A stretch of DNA of 64,000 nucleotides, taken from Gemmatimonadales bacterium. GTDB taxonomy: Bacteria; Krumholzibacteriota; Krumholzibacteriia; LZORAL124-64-63. Below are positions 1-8,245 of this stretch, in pieces. The stretch is from positions 1 to 64,000 of the forward strand of contig JAHOYV010000044.1 of assembly GCA_019038745.1 (NCBI GenBank), given 5' to 3'. The notes below the pieces were generated by a model that made no database searches, was not told where the DNA came from, and saw only the letters and a program-made list of their open reading frames with translations. The position numbers and the translations under genes were made by a program. How positions within the stretch are numbered: the stretch's first letter is position 1; each line of letters begins with the position of its first letter.

Positions 1-210
1 CTGAGCTTTGCCTTCAGCATGTACGTTGCAGCCGCCCTGGCCAAATTGACCGGTGGCGAAGGCGAATCGGTCGTGGACCTCACTCCGGCCGAGGGCCTGG
101 CCCAGTACGTAACCCTCTACGGGAAGATGGGGTGGGTGACGGTAGGAATCGGAGTGTTGCTGATCTTGCTGTCCAAGCCTTTGAACAAGATGATGCACGG
201 GGTGGAATAA
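1..210 (+). CDS. C-terminal end of a POT/PTR2-family peptide transporter (partial)
   Basis: The reading frame is open at the left edge of the window and stops at 208-210, leaving 69 residues. They contain the end of one hydrophobic helix (LSFAFSMYVAAALAKL), a short polar extracytoplasmic-type loop rich in Glu and Gly, and a last helix (WVTVGIGVLLILLSKPL) followed by a short basic tail. This is the expected arrangement for the last helices of a proton-coupled oligopeptide transporter, and the next gene downstream is a full-length member of that family. The pair therefore looks like a tandem duplication or a two-transporter operon for di/tripeptide uptake at the inner membrane. The assignment leans on context because the signature motifs lie outside the window; another MFS carrier is possible. 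Confidence 0.65.
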   Translation: MSFAFSMYVAAALAKLTGGEGESVVDLTPAEGLAQYVTLYGKMGWVTVGIGVLLILLSKPLNKMMHGVE

Positions 211-304
211 TCCTTCCCGGATGCACAGCGTTTTGGTCATAAGGGGAAAAAGCAGTGGTTTGAGGTAGCCTTTTGGGCTATCATGCAGGGACCACGGAAT
301 CGCT

Positions 305-339
305 GGGCGGTTTCCTGATGAGGAAACCGCCCATTTTTT
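305..339 (+). terminator. Rho-independent terminator
   Basis: A perfect 12-bp stem (305-316 with 321-332) closes a 4-base loop and is followed by A and six T. It separates the two tandem transporter genes, so the second probably has its own promoter or depends on read-through. Confidence 0.85.
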
Positions 340-381
340 CATCCGTTCCAAAATGGGGTTTCCCAAAACCCGGAGGCGGCG

Positions 382-2316
382 ATGTCCACAGCCCAAGTTC
401 AAAAAGGCCATCCCAAGGGTCTGTACTCACTCTCTTTCACCGAAATGTGGGAGCGTTTGGGATTCTACCTTATGCTCGGCATCCTCTTCCTCTATATCAT
501 CGACACCGAGCGTGGAGGCCTGGGTTTTTCCCGTGGCAAGGCCGCCGAGATTTACGGCACCTATATGGCTCTGGTTTACTTTACCCCCTTTATTGGTGGC
601 ATGATCGCCGACCGTCTTTTGGGCTACCGTCGCGCGGTGCTCATCGGTGGTCTTCTCATGGCCGCAGGCTACTTCGCCCTGGGTGTGCGCAGCTTGCCCA
701 CCTTTTATGTCGGGCTGGCCCTGATCTGTTTCGGCAACGGATTTTTCAAGCCAAATATTTCGGCCATGGTGGGCAACCTTTACGCCCCGGACGACAGCCG
801 TCGTGATGCGGGGTTCAATATCTTCTATATGGGCATCAACGTCGGGGCCACGATCAGCGCTCTGCTGGCAGCTCCCTTGAGGAATTTGTGGAGCTTCAAT
901 ATGGCCTTCACCGCCGCAGGAGTGGGTATGCTCATCGGAGTGGCTGTGCTGGTTTTCAGTTGGAAGGGTTTGGCCGCAGCCGATCGCAAACCAGAGATCG
1001 CCGAGGGTGATTTCGGTCTTAAACAGATGACGATGATTATCCTGTTGCCGGCCGCTGTATTTGGTGTTGCCGGCTATTTCCTGGGTGGTCTGATCCCCTT
1101 GGTGAATGACACTATCGGTCCGATTACCTTTGGTTTTCTGGTGGGTATGCTGCCCATCGGCGCCTACTTCGCCATGTTGGTGAAAAAGGCTACTCCAGAG
1201 GAAAGGCCAGGTATGGGCGCCCTCATTCCGGTGTACATTGCCGGTGGAGCCTTCTTCATGGTGTTGCATTTGAGCGGCGGTCTGATCACCGTCTTTGCCG
1301 AGGACAACACCGACCGACGGGCCGAGTGGATTCCCTCAGCCACCGAGTTCTACGCCCAGAAGGCCATGCCCTCCTACTATTCAAACGCTGGACCGGATTT
1401 GCCGCGTCCCGATGAACGTACTCTGCTCGTGGTTGCGGACGATACCGAGGCCATGTTCGGCGCCCGCATCCTGAGTGAAAGTGTTGTTGATGATTTTCGA
1501 GCTAATCCCGCTGGTGGCGTGACGGTGAACGATTTCTCCGGTCAGGAAGGACTTGAAAGCAACCTGGCCTGCAAAGTTTTTCCCGACGAGACGGTGAAGA
1601 TCACCATCGAAAGCGATAATCACGGTGTGGCCACTACTTCGGTAAAGATTGTTCCGGAGAACTCGGAAAATAGGGGAGAAGTAGCTCTTAGCCGTACCAT
1701 AGAGGGCCAAGAAACTTCGGTGGTGATGGTCAGCCAGCATACCTACGACGAGGTGTACGCGGGGGCTGAACCAGGAGCGGCGCGACTTGTCCCCGGCAAG
1801 TTCGTACGCCTGCTGAATGCGGAGATGATCACCGGGTTCTTCAACCCTATCTTCGTCGTTATCTGCACACCCCTGGTAGTCTGGTTCTTTGCCTTCATGG
1901 CCAAAAGAGGCCAGGCGGTCAGCACCGCGCGCAAGATATTTCTGGGCATGATCATCACCGCCATTTCATTGCTGGTGGTGGCCTGGGGTGCGTATCTTGG
2001 TGGAAGTGGGAGCAGCAAGATATCCATGCTCTGGCTGATCGGTTACTACTTGATAATTACCTTCGGGGAGTTGTGCTTGTCGCCCATGGGCTTGTCCCTG
2101 GTGACCAAACTTTCTCCTAAGCGCCTGGTCGGCCTGATGATGGGCGGCTGGTTTTTGGCCACGGCTGTCGGCAATAAGATGTCTGGCTTTATCAGCGGTT
2201 TGGAAGCCGGGACCCAGGTTTTTGTGGTCTTGGCCATCGCCATCCTCGGTGTGGCTGCGTTCATCTTTGCCATGTTGCCGAGGTTGAATTCGGCGATCAA
2301 GAAATATGGTGCCTGA
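382..2316 (+). CDS. POT/PTR2-family proton-coupled peptide transporter with a large extracytoplasmic insertion
   Basis: Predicted di/tripeptide:proton symporter of the inner membrane (644 residues; bacterial members are usually near 500). The proton-coupling motif ExxER is present (E21, E24, R25), the substrate-site segment GFFKPNISA lies at about 120-128 and the family signature FYMGINVGA at about 148-156. GELCLSPMGLSLVTKL sits in the C-terminal half. TM7 ends near residue 306 (LITVFAEDNTDR), and the usual short TM7-TM8 loop is replaced by about 170 mostly polar residues (roughly 311-480) before TM8 (NPIFVVICTPLVVWFF). By family topology this loop faces the periplasm. The usual FEQ in TM7 reads LHL here, so coupling may differ. 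The start at 382 follows a GGAGG-type site. It lies downstream of the end of a second POT gene. Confidence 0.92.
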   Translation: MSTAQVQKGHPKGLYSLSFTEMWERLGFYLMLGILFLYIIDTERGGLGFSRGKAAEIYGTYMALVYFTPFIGGMIADRLLGYRRAVLIGGLLMAAGYFALGVRSLPTFYVGLALICFGNGFFKPNISAMVGNLYAPDDSRRDAGFNIFYMGINVGATISALLAAPLRNLWSFNMAFTAAGVGMLIGVAVLVFSWKGLAAADRKPEIAEGDFGLKQMTMIILLPAAVFGVAGYFLGGLIPLVNDTIGPITFGFLVGMLPIGAYFAMLVKKATPEERPGMGALIPVYIAGGAFFMVLHLSGGLITVFAEDNTDRRAEWIPSATEFYAQKAMPSYYSNAGPDLPRPDERTLLVVADDTEAMFGARILSESVVDDFRANPAGGVTVNDFSGQEGLESNLACKVFPDETVKITIESDNHGVATTSVKIVPENSENRGEVALSRTIEGQETSVVMVSQHTYDEVYAGAEPGAARLVPGKFVRLLNAEMITGFFNPIFVVICTPLVVWFFAFMAKRGQAVSTARKIFLGMIITAISLLVVAWGAYLGGSGSSKISMLWLIGYYLIITFGELCLSPMGLSLVTKLSPKRLVGLMMGGWFLATAVGNKMSGFISGLEAGTQVFVVLAIAILGVAAFIFAMLPRLNSAIKKYGA

Positions 2317-2322
2317 TCCAGA

Positions 2323-2348
2323 GAGCCGGCCGGGAATGTGGCCGGCTC
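2323..2348 (+). other. Stem-loop after the POT gene
   Basis: A 9-bp GC-rich stem (2323-2331 with 2340-2348) has an 8-base loop and no long T tract. It may be a weak terminator or mRNA end. The upstream in-frame ATG of the next gene (2338) lies in the loop, which argues against using that start. Confidence 0.4.
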
Positions 2349-2382
2349 CATTTCAACTGACCTTCGCCTCGTGAGGTGCCTC

Positions 2383-3255
2383 GTGAATAGTGGAAAAATG
2401 CTGTGGACCCTGGCCGTCATCGTTACCCTGGCTTCGGCCCTGTTTCAACGGATGACCGGCCCCAGTTACCCGATCCGTTTCAACGAGGATCTGGGTGGCG
2501 TGCAAGTAAAGAGCCGTCTGTTGCGGACCCATAGCATCACCCGAGACCTGCCGGTGATCATCCAGGTTGGTAGCCCTGAGGTTACGGGCAAGGTCGTCTG
2601 GCGTCGCTATCCCACCAACGATGAGTGGGTTGAGATTCCGCTGGTTCCGGGCGAGGGAACTCCGAGCACTACCCTGGAAACCACCCTGCCACGTCAAGGA
2701 ATGGCCGGCAAGGTAGAGTATTATGTCGAATTGGAGAATGGTGATCAGAGTTTCCGAAAACCTGCTGACGAGGCGGCGGTGGCCCGTTTCAAGGGTGATG
2801 TACCCTTTGTGGTCCTGCTGATTCACATCATTCTGATGTTCGGCGGCATGTTGTATTCTTCGAGGGCAGGCTTCGAGGCCTTGGCCTCCGGACCTTCCTT
2901 GGCCAAACATTCCCTGATTGCACTTTGTTGGTTGACCGTAGGTGGGTTTATTTTGGGACCCATTGTGCAGAAATACGCTTTTGACGCGTATTGGACGGGC
3001 TGGCCCCTGGGGGAGGATCTGACAGACAACAAGTTGGCTGCTGCTGTATTGGTTTGGGTGCTTGCCACTTGGCGTACGCGTGGGGCTGCTCCCGGCCGCG
3101 CGGTCGGACGTTGGTGGGCCGTGGCTGCCATGTTGATTGTTTTTGTGGTTTTTTCCATTCCTCACAGCCTGCATGGGTCTACACTGGATTATGAGACGGG
3201 GGAACATATTCAGACTTCGGCCAGGCAGGTTTCTTGTCCAATAACCTTGAGTTAG
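2383..3255 (+). CDS. Unrecognised membrane protein with an extracytoplasmic beta-rich domain
   Basis: I do not recognise this 290-residue protein. The frame also opens at ATG 2338, but that lies in a hairpin loop; GTG 2383 follows a GAGGTG-type ribosome site and is preferred. An N-terminal helix (MLWTLAVIVTLASALF) is followed by about 120 residues with a beta-sandwich look (alternating hydrophobics, Gly, Pro, and a WRRYPTNDEW segment). Three further hydrophobic stretches follow (VPFVVLLIHIILMFGG; ALCWLTVGGFILGPIV; WWAVAAMLIVFVVFS). This gives one periplasmic domain anchored by about four helices. It follows the POT transporter on the same strand after a weak stem-loop, so co-transcription and a role in envelope transport are possible but unproven. 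Confidence 0.7.
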   Translation: MNSGKMLWTLAVIVTLASALFQRMTGPSYPIRFNEDLGGVQVKSRLLRTHSITRDLPVIIQVGSPEVTGKVVWRRYPTNDEWVEIPLVPGEGTPSTTLETTLPRQGMAGKVEYYVELENGDQSFRKPADEAAVARFKGDVPFVVLLIHIILMFGGMLYSSRAGFEALASGPSLAKHSLIALCWLTVGGFILGPIVQKYAFDAYWTGWPLGEDLTDNKLAAAVLVWVLATWRTRGAAPGRAVGRWWAVAAMLIVFVVFSIPHSLHGSTLDYETGEHIQTSARQVSCPITLS

Positions 3256-3346
3256 AAAACTTGTAGTTTCCAAAGGGTATAGAGATCCCCAGTTGTCCCT
3301 GTAAAACACTTTGACAACAACGATTTCCCTCTCTAGCTATTTTCGA

Positions 3347-4318
3347 TCAATCCTCCGGCACGCAGATCTTGCCCAGTGTCGCAGTGTGAATAGTTCTGAT
3401 CAGCACCCAGACGACAACCACCGTAGTTACCGCAGTCATTACCAATGCGCCGGCTTTGAACATGGCCAGGTTCGACTTCTGATACATCAGGAAGAGTGAA
3501 AGCGTCAACGACGCCAGGGGGAATGTGTATCCCCACCACGAAACGAAGTACGGCACCTTGCGGAACTGGTCCACCATCGTCAACATCATCAGGGTTGTGA
3601 ATATTCCGAAGTAGAGGAGGATGCGGGCGAAGGTGTCTACATCCCCCGTCATTTTCACGTAGGCAATGAAGCCCACCGCAGGCGGGGCGATCAGGATGAA
3701 CAGGGTGGGCAACAGCTTGCGGGGCAAAGGATCGTGGAAGAAGATCCGGTTGAGCAGCACCGCCATCAGCGAGAGCCAGTAGATCAGGCCGATTGCAAAG
3801 AAAAACCAGGAAATTTCCGGATGAGCGTACTGTCCGCCGACAACGGGCACCAGGAGGGGACCCACGACCGGGATGAACCAGGCAGGATTGAATGAAAGCA
3901 GCTTGTGGGGCTTGTGGAACCATCCGTAGAGGATGGTCAGGAGCAGGACCAGGTGCAACGGAGCGCCGATCCACCACAAGGTCCTGGCTACGCTGAACCA
4001 GCCCAGTTCAGTGTAGGCGATGGCTCCCAACAGGAAGCAAATCGAAATTCCCGGGAAGAAGTTAATTCGAATGGGATGCTGGAAATCCTTTACCGCCTGG
4101 GCAGTGTACTTTGCTGTTTTCAGGCCGTAGACGGCTAGAATGAAAAGAAACCAGGCGGTGACCGCAAACAGGAGCCATTTTGCCAAAGGCCATTCCAGGT
4201 GCAGGGTGTGTTGGGCCTTGAAGAAAACGATGACCAGCCCGGTCAGGCCCATGACCGAGGGGATGAGGGCGATGGGAAAATGCTTTAATCTGGGTTCGGG
4301 ATGATCGGTGTCTGGCAT
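3347..4318 (-). CDS. TehA/SLAC1-family (TDT) anion channel or transporter
   Basis: Predicted inner-membrane protein of the SLAC1/TehA family (tellurite-resistance/dicarboxylate transporter family). It has 323 residues and about ten helices with short loops. Characteristic segments include HFPIALIPSVMGLTGL near the N terminus, FNPAWFIPVVGPLLVPVVGG in the middle and the aromatic-rich VSWWGYTFPLASLTLSLFL near the end. The frame opens further upstream (4342), but the ATG at 4318 has GGGAGG six bases ahead on the minus strand and is preferred. The family carries anions (chloride, nitrate, malate, or sulfite in fungi); which one applies cannot be read here. It is divergent from the DsrE-like gene, which hints at sulfur or anion handling. 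Confidence 0.88.
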   Translation of the reverse strand: MPDTDHPEPRLKHFPIALIPSVMGLTGLVIVFFKAQHTLHLEWPLAKWLLFAVTAWFLFILAVYGLKTAKYTAQAVKDFQHPIRINFFPGISICFLLGAIAYTELGWFSVARTLWWIGAPLHLVLLLTILYGWFHKPHKLLSFNPAWFIPVVGPLLVPVVGGQYAHPEISWFFFAIGLIYWLSLMAVLLNRIFFHDPLPRKLLPTLFILIAPPAVGFIAYVKMTGDVDTFARILLYFGIFTTLMMLTMVDQFRKVPYFVSWWGYTFPLASLTLSLFLMYQKSNLAMFKAGALVMTAVTTVVVVWVLIRTIHTATLGKICVPED

Positions 4319-4380
4319 GTCGGGCCTCCCTGGAGAGTCCATCCGGAGAATTATCCGGGTAAAGAGTCAATTGAATTCCG

Positions 4381-4415
4381 AATCAATTGATTTATATAAT
4401 AAGTGATTCTATTCT
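4381..4415 (+). promoter_or_regulatory. Predicted sigma70-type promoter and palindrome between the TehA-like and DsrE-like genes
   Basis: TTGATT (4387-4392) and TATTCT (4410-4415) are separated by 17 bases, about 75 bases before the DsrE-like start. A perfect 12-base palindrome AATCAATTGATT (4381-4392) overlaps the -35 box, and another CAATTG lies at about 4369. The AT-rich divergent region could hold an operator shared by both genes; no regulator is identified. Confidence 0.45.
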
Positions 4416-4490
4416 TGGACTCAAATGTTTTGCTGCGGCATGTTTTGGTAGTGCCTGTTTTGATGTGATTAGGAATTTGAGAGGAAAACC

Positions 4491-4862
4491 ATGAACAAAA
4501 AATCCGATAAAATCCTGCTGATCAACTTGATTTCCAGTGAACCGGCCAACGTTGGCAAGGCCCTTCGCATGGGCCGCAAGTTTCTGGCCGCCGGTTGGGA
4601 CGTAACCCTCTTTCTGAACGTCGACGGGGTCGGCGTACTGGATTCGAAAATTGGGGGTGCGCTCTGTCCGATTGCCGGCAAACCCTTGTCCGTTCTGCTT
4701 GAAGGATTCCTGGGCGAAGGCGGAAATGGCTTGGCGGGTGCCGAGTGTTTGAAGCTGCTGGGACTGGATACCGATCGGTTACCCGCGCGTATGGGGATCG
4801 CAGAATTTCCCCTCGTGGAGGAGTTGCTCTCACGGCCGGGGATCCGGATCATGACCTGGTAA
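4491..4862 (+). CDS. DsrE/DsrF-like small protein
   Basis: This 123-residue cytoplasmic protein matches the DsrE-like fold. It begins with a beta strand (ILLINLISSEP) and the typical NVGKALRMGRK helix, then WDVTLFLNVDGVGVLD, and ends with a strand-type tail (GIRIMTW). One Cys is in the segment GAECLKLLGL, near the position where sulfur-relay members carry their reactive Cys; another is at GALCPIAG. Family members act in sulfur relay (DsrEFH, TusBCD) or are stand-alone proteins of unknown function. No other dsr or tus genes are nearby, so the stand-alone type is more likely. The start follows GAGGAAAA. It is divergent from the TehA-like channel and upstream of tmRNA. Confidence 0.82.
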   Translation: MNKKSDKILLINLISSEPANVGKALRMGRKFLAAGWDVTLFLNVDGVGVLDSKIGGALCPIAGKPLSVLLEGFLGEGGNGLAGAECLKLLGLDTDRLPARMGIAEFPLVEELLSRPGIRIMTW

Positions 4863-4993
4863 GACCGTTACCTCGAACAATCGGCTCTCACTGTTTATAA
4901 GTAAGGATTGGTATATATCGGACAATCCTGGGTGGCGAAGTCCCGATTCCGTGCTATCTTGATAAAGCAAGCCCGATCCTGGGCTGACGCGTT

Positions 4994-5348
4994 GGGGGCG
5001 ACCTGGCTTCGACGTGGTCGGGGGACCGTGGGCTGCATGCCGAGATTCCATCTATCTCGTTAATCGGTGGAAAAACCAATAAGTGACGAAAACAATTTCG
5101 CACTGGCTGCTTAAATCAAGCAGCCCGTCCCGAGGTCGGGGGGTCACCGAACTGATCTCAAGGGGCGCCGTTTTCGGTGAATAGTCCGTGCTCAGGTTCC
5201 TGGGGAACGGGCGAAATTTAAGTGGAACTAGCCGGCTTGGTGGCGCGCACCCTGGCCCCCTCTTCGGTTAAATAACAGGGAGCTAAGCATGTAGACGCTT
5301 GCGGAGTACCGGTTACGGACGCGGGTTCGATTCCCGCCGCCTCCACCA
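4994..5348 (+). ncRNA. ssrA: tmRNA (transfer-messenger RNA)
   Basis: The 5' end GGGGGCGACCTGGCTTCGACG pairs through its first seven bases with CGCCTCC near the 3' end, followed by A-CCA (5345-5348); the T-arm reads GGGTTCGATTCCC. The tag reading frame ends ...DENNFALAA with TAA at 5112-5114 inside the loop of a GGCTGC/GCAGCC hairpin, as in other tmRNAs. By alignment with the canonical ANDENYALAA tag the resume codon is ATA at 5079, giving ISDENNFALAA after the tRNA-borne Ala. It rescues ribosomes stalled on broken mRNA and tags the product for proteolysis. Confidence 0.97.
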
Positions 5349-5358
5349 TTGAAAGTTG

Positions 5359-5405
5359 AACGAACCGCTAGGGTGTCTGCTGCAGGCAAGGCGGTTCGTT
5401 TTTTC
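5359..5405 (+). terminator. tmRNA terminator
   Basis: A perfect 10-bp stem (AACGAACCGC at 5359-5368, GCGGTTCGTT at 5391-5400) is followed by a T run. It lies 10 bases after the encoded CCA of tmRNA and also faces the end of znuB. Confidence 0.85.
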
Positions 5406-5430
5406 CGCTACCAGTCTGTCGTCTCCTGGG

Positions 5431-6279
5431 CTATCCCTTCCGTCGCAACCCAACCACCAAAAAATAACTAACCCCAGTCAGTAGAATCGTGACTGCCCCG
5501 GCCGGAAGATCCGGTCCATAACTCAAGGCCAGCCCTCCCGTAGTCAAAACAGCACAGAACAAAGCAGCCAGAGCCATCATCTGCCACAGCCGGCGAGCAA
5601 AAAGATTAGCCATGGCCGCGGGCAACGTCAGCAGGGCAATCACCAGGATTATGCCCACAACCGACACAAGAAGCACTACCGTCAAAGCCGTCAGTCCCAA
5701 CAAGAGGAAGTAGAACGGCTGCACACGCACCCCGCGCAGGGTAGCGAACTCGGGGTCGAAGCAAACGGCCAGTAGCTGCTTGTGAAATAGGGCCACCACG
5801 ATCAACACGAAAACGGCCAGGCCGCCGATCAGCCAAAGATCTCTCTGGCCGATCATCAGGATATTGCCGAAGAGATAACTCATCAGATCGCTGGTATAGC
5901 CGGGAGTTCGGGAAATCAGGATGATGCCAGTCGCCATTCCCAGGGCCCAGACCGCACCGATGACCGTGTCTTCCCGCTGGTGCAAGCGCAGGCTCACCCA
6001 GCCGATAATTGCCGCAGAAACAAGCGCGGCCAGGATCGAGCCGGCCATGGGAGACAACCAGGTTACACCGTGAACCACCTGCAGGTAGTGAGCCAGACCC
6101 AGGCCCGCCAGGATCGAGTGGGCGATGCCGCCTGCGATGTAGCTGATGCGACGAATCACCACGAAGCTGCCGACCACTCCACAGGATATGCTGGCCAGGA
6201 TCCCGGCCAGCAGTGCGTAACGAAGGAAGGCATGATCCAGTAATGCACCGAAGAATTCAAATCCGGGGGGCGCTAACAT
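5431..6279 (-). CDS. znuB: Metal (zinc/manganese) ABC transporter permease
   Basis: ABC-3 family permease of about 282 residues and eight or nine helices, the membrane channel of a Zn/Mn importer. Recognisable segments are GVVGSFVVIRRISYIAGGIAHS, the coupling-helix region EFATLRGV, and the Gly-rich C-terminal helices. The frame opens at 6300, but ATG 6279 has GGAGGG five bases ahead and is preferred. It overlaps the end of the ATPase gene by 7 bases, so translation is likely coupled. It is the third gene of the minus-strand znuA-znuC-znuB operon and ends facing tmRNA. Zinc versus manganese is inferred mainly from the His-rich loop in the partner binding protein. Confidence 0.92.
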   Translation of the reverse strand: MLAPPGFEFFGALLDHAFLRYALLAGILASISCGVVGSFVVIRRISYIAGGIAHSILAGLGLAHYLQVVHGVTWLSPMAGSILAALVSAAIIGWVSLRLHQREDTVIGAVWALGMATGIILISRTPGYTSDLMSYLFGNILMIGQRDLWLIGGLAVFVLIVVALFHKQLLAVCFDPEFATLRGVRVQPFYFLLLGLTALTVVLLVSVVGIILVIALLTLPAAMANLFARRLWQMMALAALFCAVLTTGGLALSYGPDLPAGAVTILLTGVSYFLVVGLRRKG

Positions 6280-7025
6280 TGATGCCCTCCATCGCTGCAA
6301 CGGTGATCGTGACGAACCAATCGCATGTCGCTGCCGTACAGGTCGGCGATCACCTGACCGGTGATGTCACTGGTAGGATGCACCACAACCTCCCGTCCCA
6401 CACAGATCACACTTTTGACGAAACCGGATACAAAGCCCAGGTCGTGTGAGACAAGAACGATGGTCAACTTCTCGTTCAGGGACTGTAACAAGCGGTAGAA
6501 ACTCTCTTCGATATGGGCGTCCAGTCCGGCGGTTGGTTCGTCCAGGAGCAGCATTCTGGGATCGCTGGCCAGGGCGCGGGCGATCAATACGCGCTGTTTT
6601 TGTCCGCCGCTCAGTGAAGCAAAGTGCTGTCCGTGGTGATCAGCCAAACCCACCTCGGCCAGGGCTTCCCTGGCCCGTTGCTTATCATCGCCCAACCAGG
6701 CTCCGAAGGGCCGCGTGCGGCCCAGGCGGCCCATCAAGGTCACGTCAAGGGCTGTGACCGGGAAGAGAGGATCCAGCTGAGAATTCTGGGGCACGTAGCC
6801 GATCAGGCGGCGGCCCTGGTCCGGGGGATCACCAAAAACCTCGATTCGACCGATAGTGGGCTTCAAGAGGCCCAAAACCAGCTTGAGAAGAGTTGTTTTG
6901 CCGCTGCCGTTGGGACCGACCACGCAGACGAAATCCCCATCGGGGATGCTGATGTTCACGTTGTCCAGGACCGGTTTCCGGTCGTAGGCAAACTGCATTT
7001 TCGAGCAGCGAATCACAGGCTTCAT
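6273..7025 (-). CDS. znuC: Metal (zinc/manganese) ABC transporter ATPase
   Basis: ATP-binding subunit of the importer, 250 residues. It shows Walker A (GPNGSGKTT), Q-loop (VPQNSQLDPLFPVT), signature (LSGGQKQRV), Walker B (MLLLDEPTAGLD) and the switch His (LVSHDLGF). Hydrolysis in the cytoplasm powers metal uptake through the ZnuB-type channel. Its ATG overlaps the stop of the binding-protein gene by 4 bases (7022-7025), and its own end overlaps the permease start, so the three subunits are expressed as one unit. Confidence 0.94.
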   Translation of the reverse strand: MKPVIRCSKMQFAYDRKPVLDNVNISIPDGDFVCVVGPNGSGKTTLLKLVLGLLKPTIGRIEVFGDPPDQGRRLIGYVPQNSQLDPLFPVTALDVTLMGRLGRTRPFGAWLGDDKQRAREALAEVGLADHHGQHFASLSGGQKQRVLIARALASDPRMLLLDEPTAGLDAHIEESFYRLLQSLNEKLTIVLVSHDLGFVSGFVKSVICVGREVVVHPTSDITGQVIADLYGSDMRLVRHDHRCSDGGHQC

Positions 7026-7918
7026 GGGGCGGTCTCCCCGGTCGGATTTCTTTGGGTAGTCTTGGCGAAAAGGTCGATCATCGTGTGGGCGATTTTCCGC
7101 AAGTTGTCATCATATCGACGGGCCAGGGGGTCCAGGACAATTACCTCCAAATCCAGGGACTGGGCTACTGCGGAAGCAGATTTTCTGGAGAATTGAGGCT
7201 GCACGATGATGGCCGATGCTCCCGCCCTGCGAGCGTGGTCCATGACTTCGGCCAGATGCCGTGCGCCTGGCTCATGGCCACCGGCCTCAATGGGGATCTG
7301 GGTAAGACCATAGGCTGCGGCAAAGTGCCCGAAGGCCGGGTGGAATACGAAAAATTCTTTGCCCTCGTGGGGAGAGAGGATCCCCCGCAACTCATTGTCC
7401 AGGTTTTCAAGTGTAGCGCGCAACTCTTTCCGACGGGAAAGGAATAATGCCTCGGATTCCGGTCTGAGTCGGCAGAAGGCGGCACACAGGGTGTCGGCCA
7501 GGACCTGCGCCTGTAGTGGATCCAACCAGGAGTGAGGATCCAGTCCGTCATGATCGTGGCTGATATTATCGTGTCCGGGAGAATGAACAGAGGGTGGGAC
7601 TCCGGTAATGGAAGGGCCTTCTGCCAAACGGTTGATCCTGGGCAACAATCCCTTCTCGAAGGGAACTCCAGCGTGAATAAAGAGTTCGGCTTCCTGAAGT
7701 AGAACCATTTGCCTGGCGCTGGGGTCGTAAGTAGCTGGAGATTGTCCGGGTCCCACCAGAACCGAGACTTGGATTTCCCGGCCCCCGATCTTTTCGGCGA
7801 ACCATACTTGAGGCAGGATGCTGACGACGACCCTCACGGGACTCTGGCCGATTCCAGTGGTTGGGGCCAACAGGAAAAACAAGGCGGCAATTACGGGGCG
7901 AACGTGCGGAAAGATCAT
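7022..7918 (-). CDS. znuA: Metal (zinc) ABC transporter substrate-binding protein
   Basis: Cluster A-I periplasmic binding protein of about 298 residues. A signal peptide (MIFPHVRPVIAALFFLLAP...) precedes the mature start VRVVVSILPQVWF. Metal ligands of this family are visible: an HAGVPFE segment, HSWLDP, and HPAFGHFAAAYGL. The His/Asp-rich insert HSPGHDNISHDHDGLDPHSW is typical of zinc rather than manganese binders. The frame opens at 7957 (13 residues more, no ribosome site); the inner ATG 7918 gives a normal signal peptide and is preferred. It is first gene of the operon; its promoter should lie in the 7919-8245 region shared divergently with fba. Confidence 0.92.
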   Translation of the reverse strand: MIFPHVRPVIAALFFLLAPTTGIGQSPVRVVVSILPQVWFAEKIGGREIQVSVLVGPGQSPATYDPSARQMVLLQEAELFIHAGVPFEKGLLPRINRLAEGPSITGVPPSVHSPGHDNISHDHDGLDPHSWLDPLQAQVLADTLCAAFCRLRPESEALFLSRRKELRATLENLDNELRGILSPHEGKEFFVFHPAFGHFAAAYGLTQIPIEAGGHEPGARHLAEVMDHARRAGASAIIVQPQFSRKSASAVAQSLDLEVIVLDPLARRYDDNLRKIAHTMIDLFAKTTQRNPTGETAP

Positions 7919-8245
7919 GGCGTAGAGAAACCCTTTCGGTTTGCAGGAGTGCATCATGATAAACAGTTGTCGGCGATGCGCAATCTCCGAAATCAGGGAA
8001 AATGGCAGAAGCCCGATTTCAATCCGCGCTCAACAGCCTGCGACCTTATGTCCGCTCTTGGTTATTCCCCCTGTGAAATTCACCCCCCTATATTTCCGCT
8101 AGTCCCAATACCAAGGTTGGTATAGGTTGACCGGGATAATTCATTCCGCGCCTACTGGTACGGATCCCGGACTTCCGGGGGATAGGGTGGGCGTTGCTGC
8201 AGACCGGCTTGCCGAGGCCGGACAATTTCCGCGAAGGAGAGAATC
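7919..8245. other. Divergent intergenic region znuA-fba
   Basis: No convincing gene is seen. It must hold the promoters of both the znu operon and fba. The clearest element is a perfect 16-base palindrome at 8108-8123 (listed separately); no clear Zur-type box or sigma70 pair could be assigned by eye. Confidence 0.5.
8108..8123. promoter_or_regulatory. Perfect 16-base palindrome, candidate operator
   Basis: ATACCAAGGTTGGTAT is fully self-complementary and lies 123 bases before the fba start. Its size and perfect dyad symmetry suit a dimeric regulator site. It has no T tract and too short a loop to be a terminator hairpin. Confidence 0.4.

Noticed and set aside
427-1269. Minus-strand open frame opposite the POT gene
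   Set aside because: His/Gln/Thr-rich translation without domain sense; antisense shadow.
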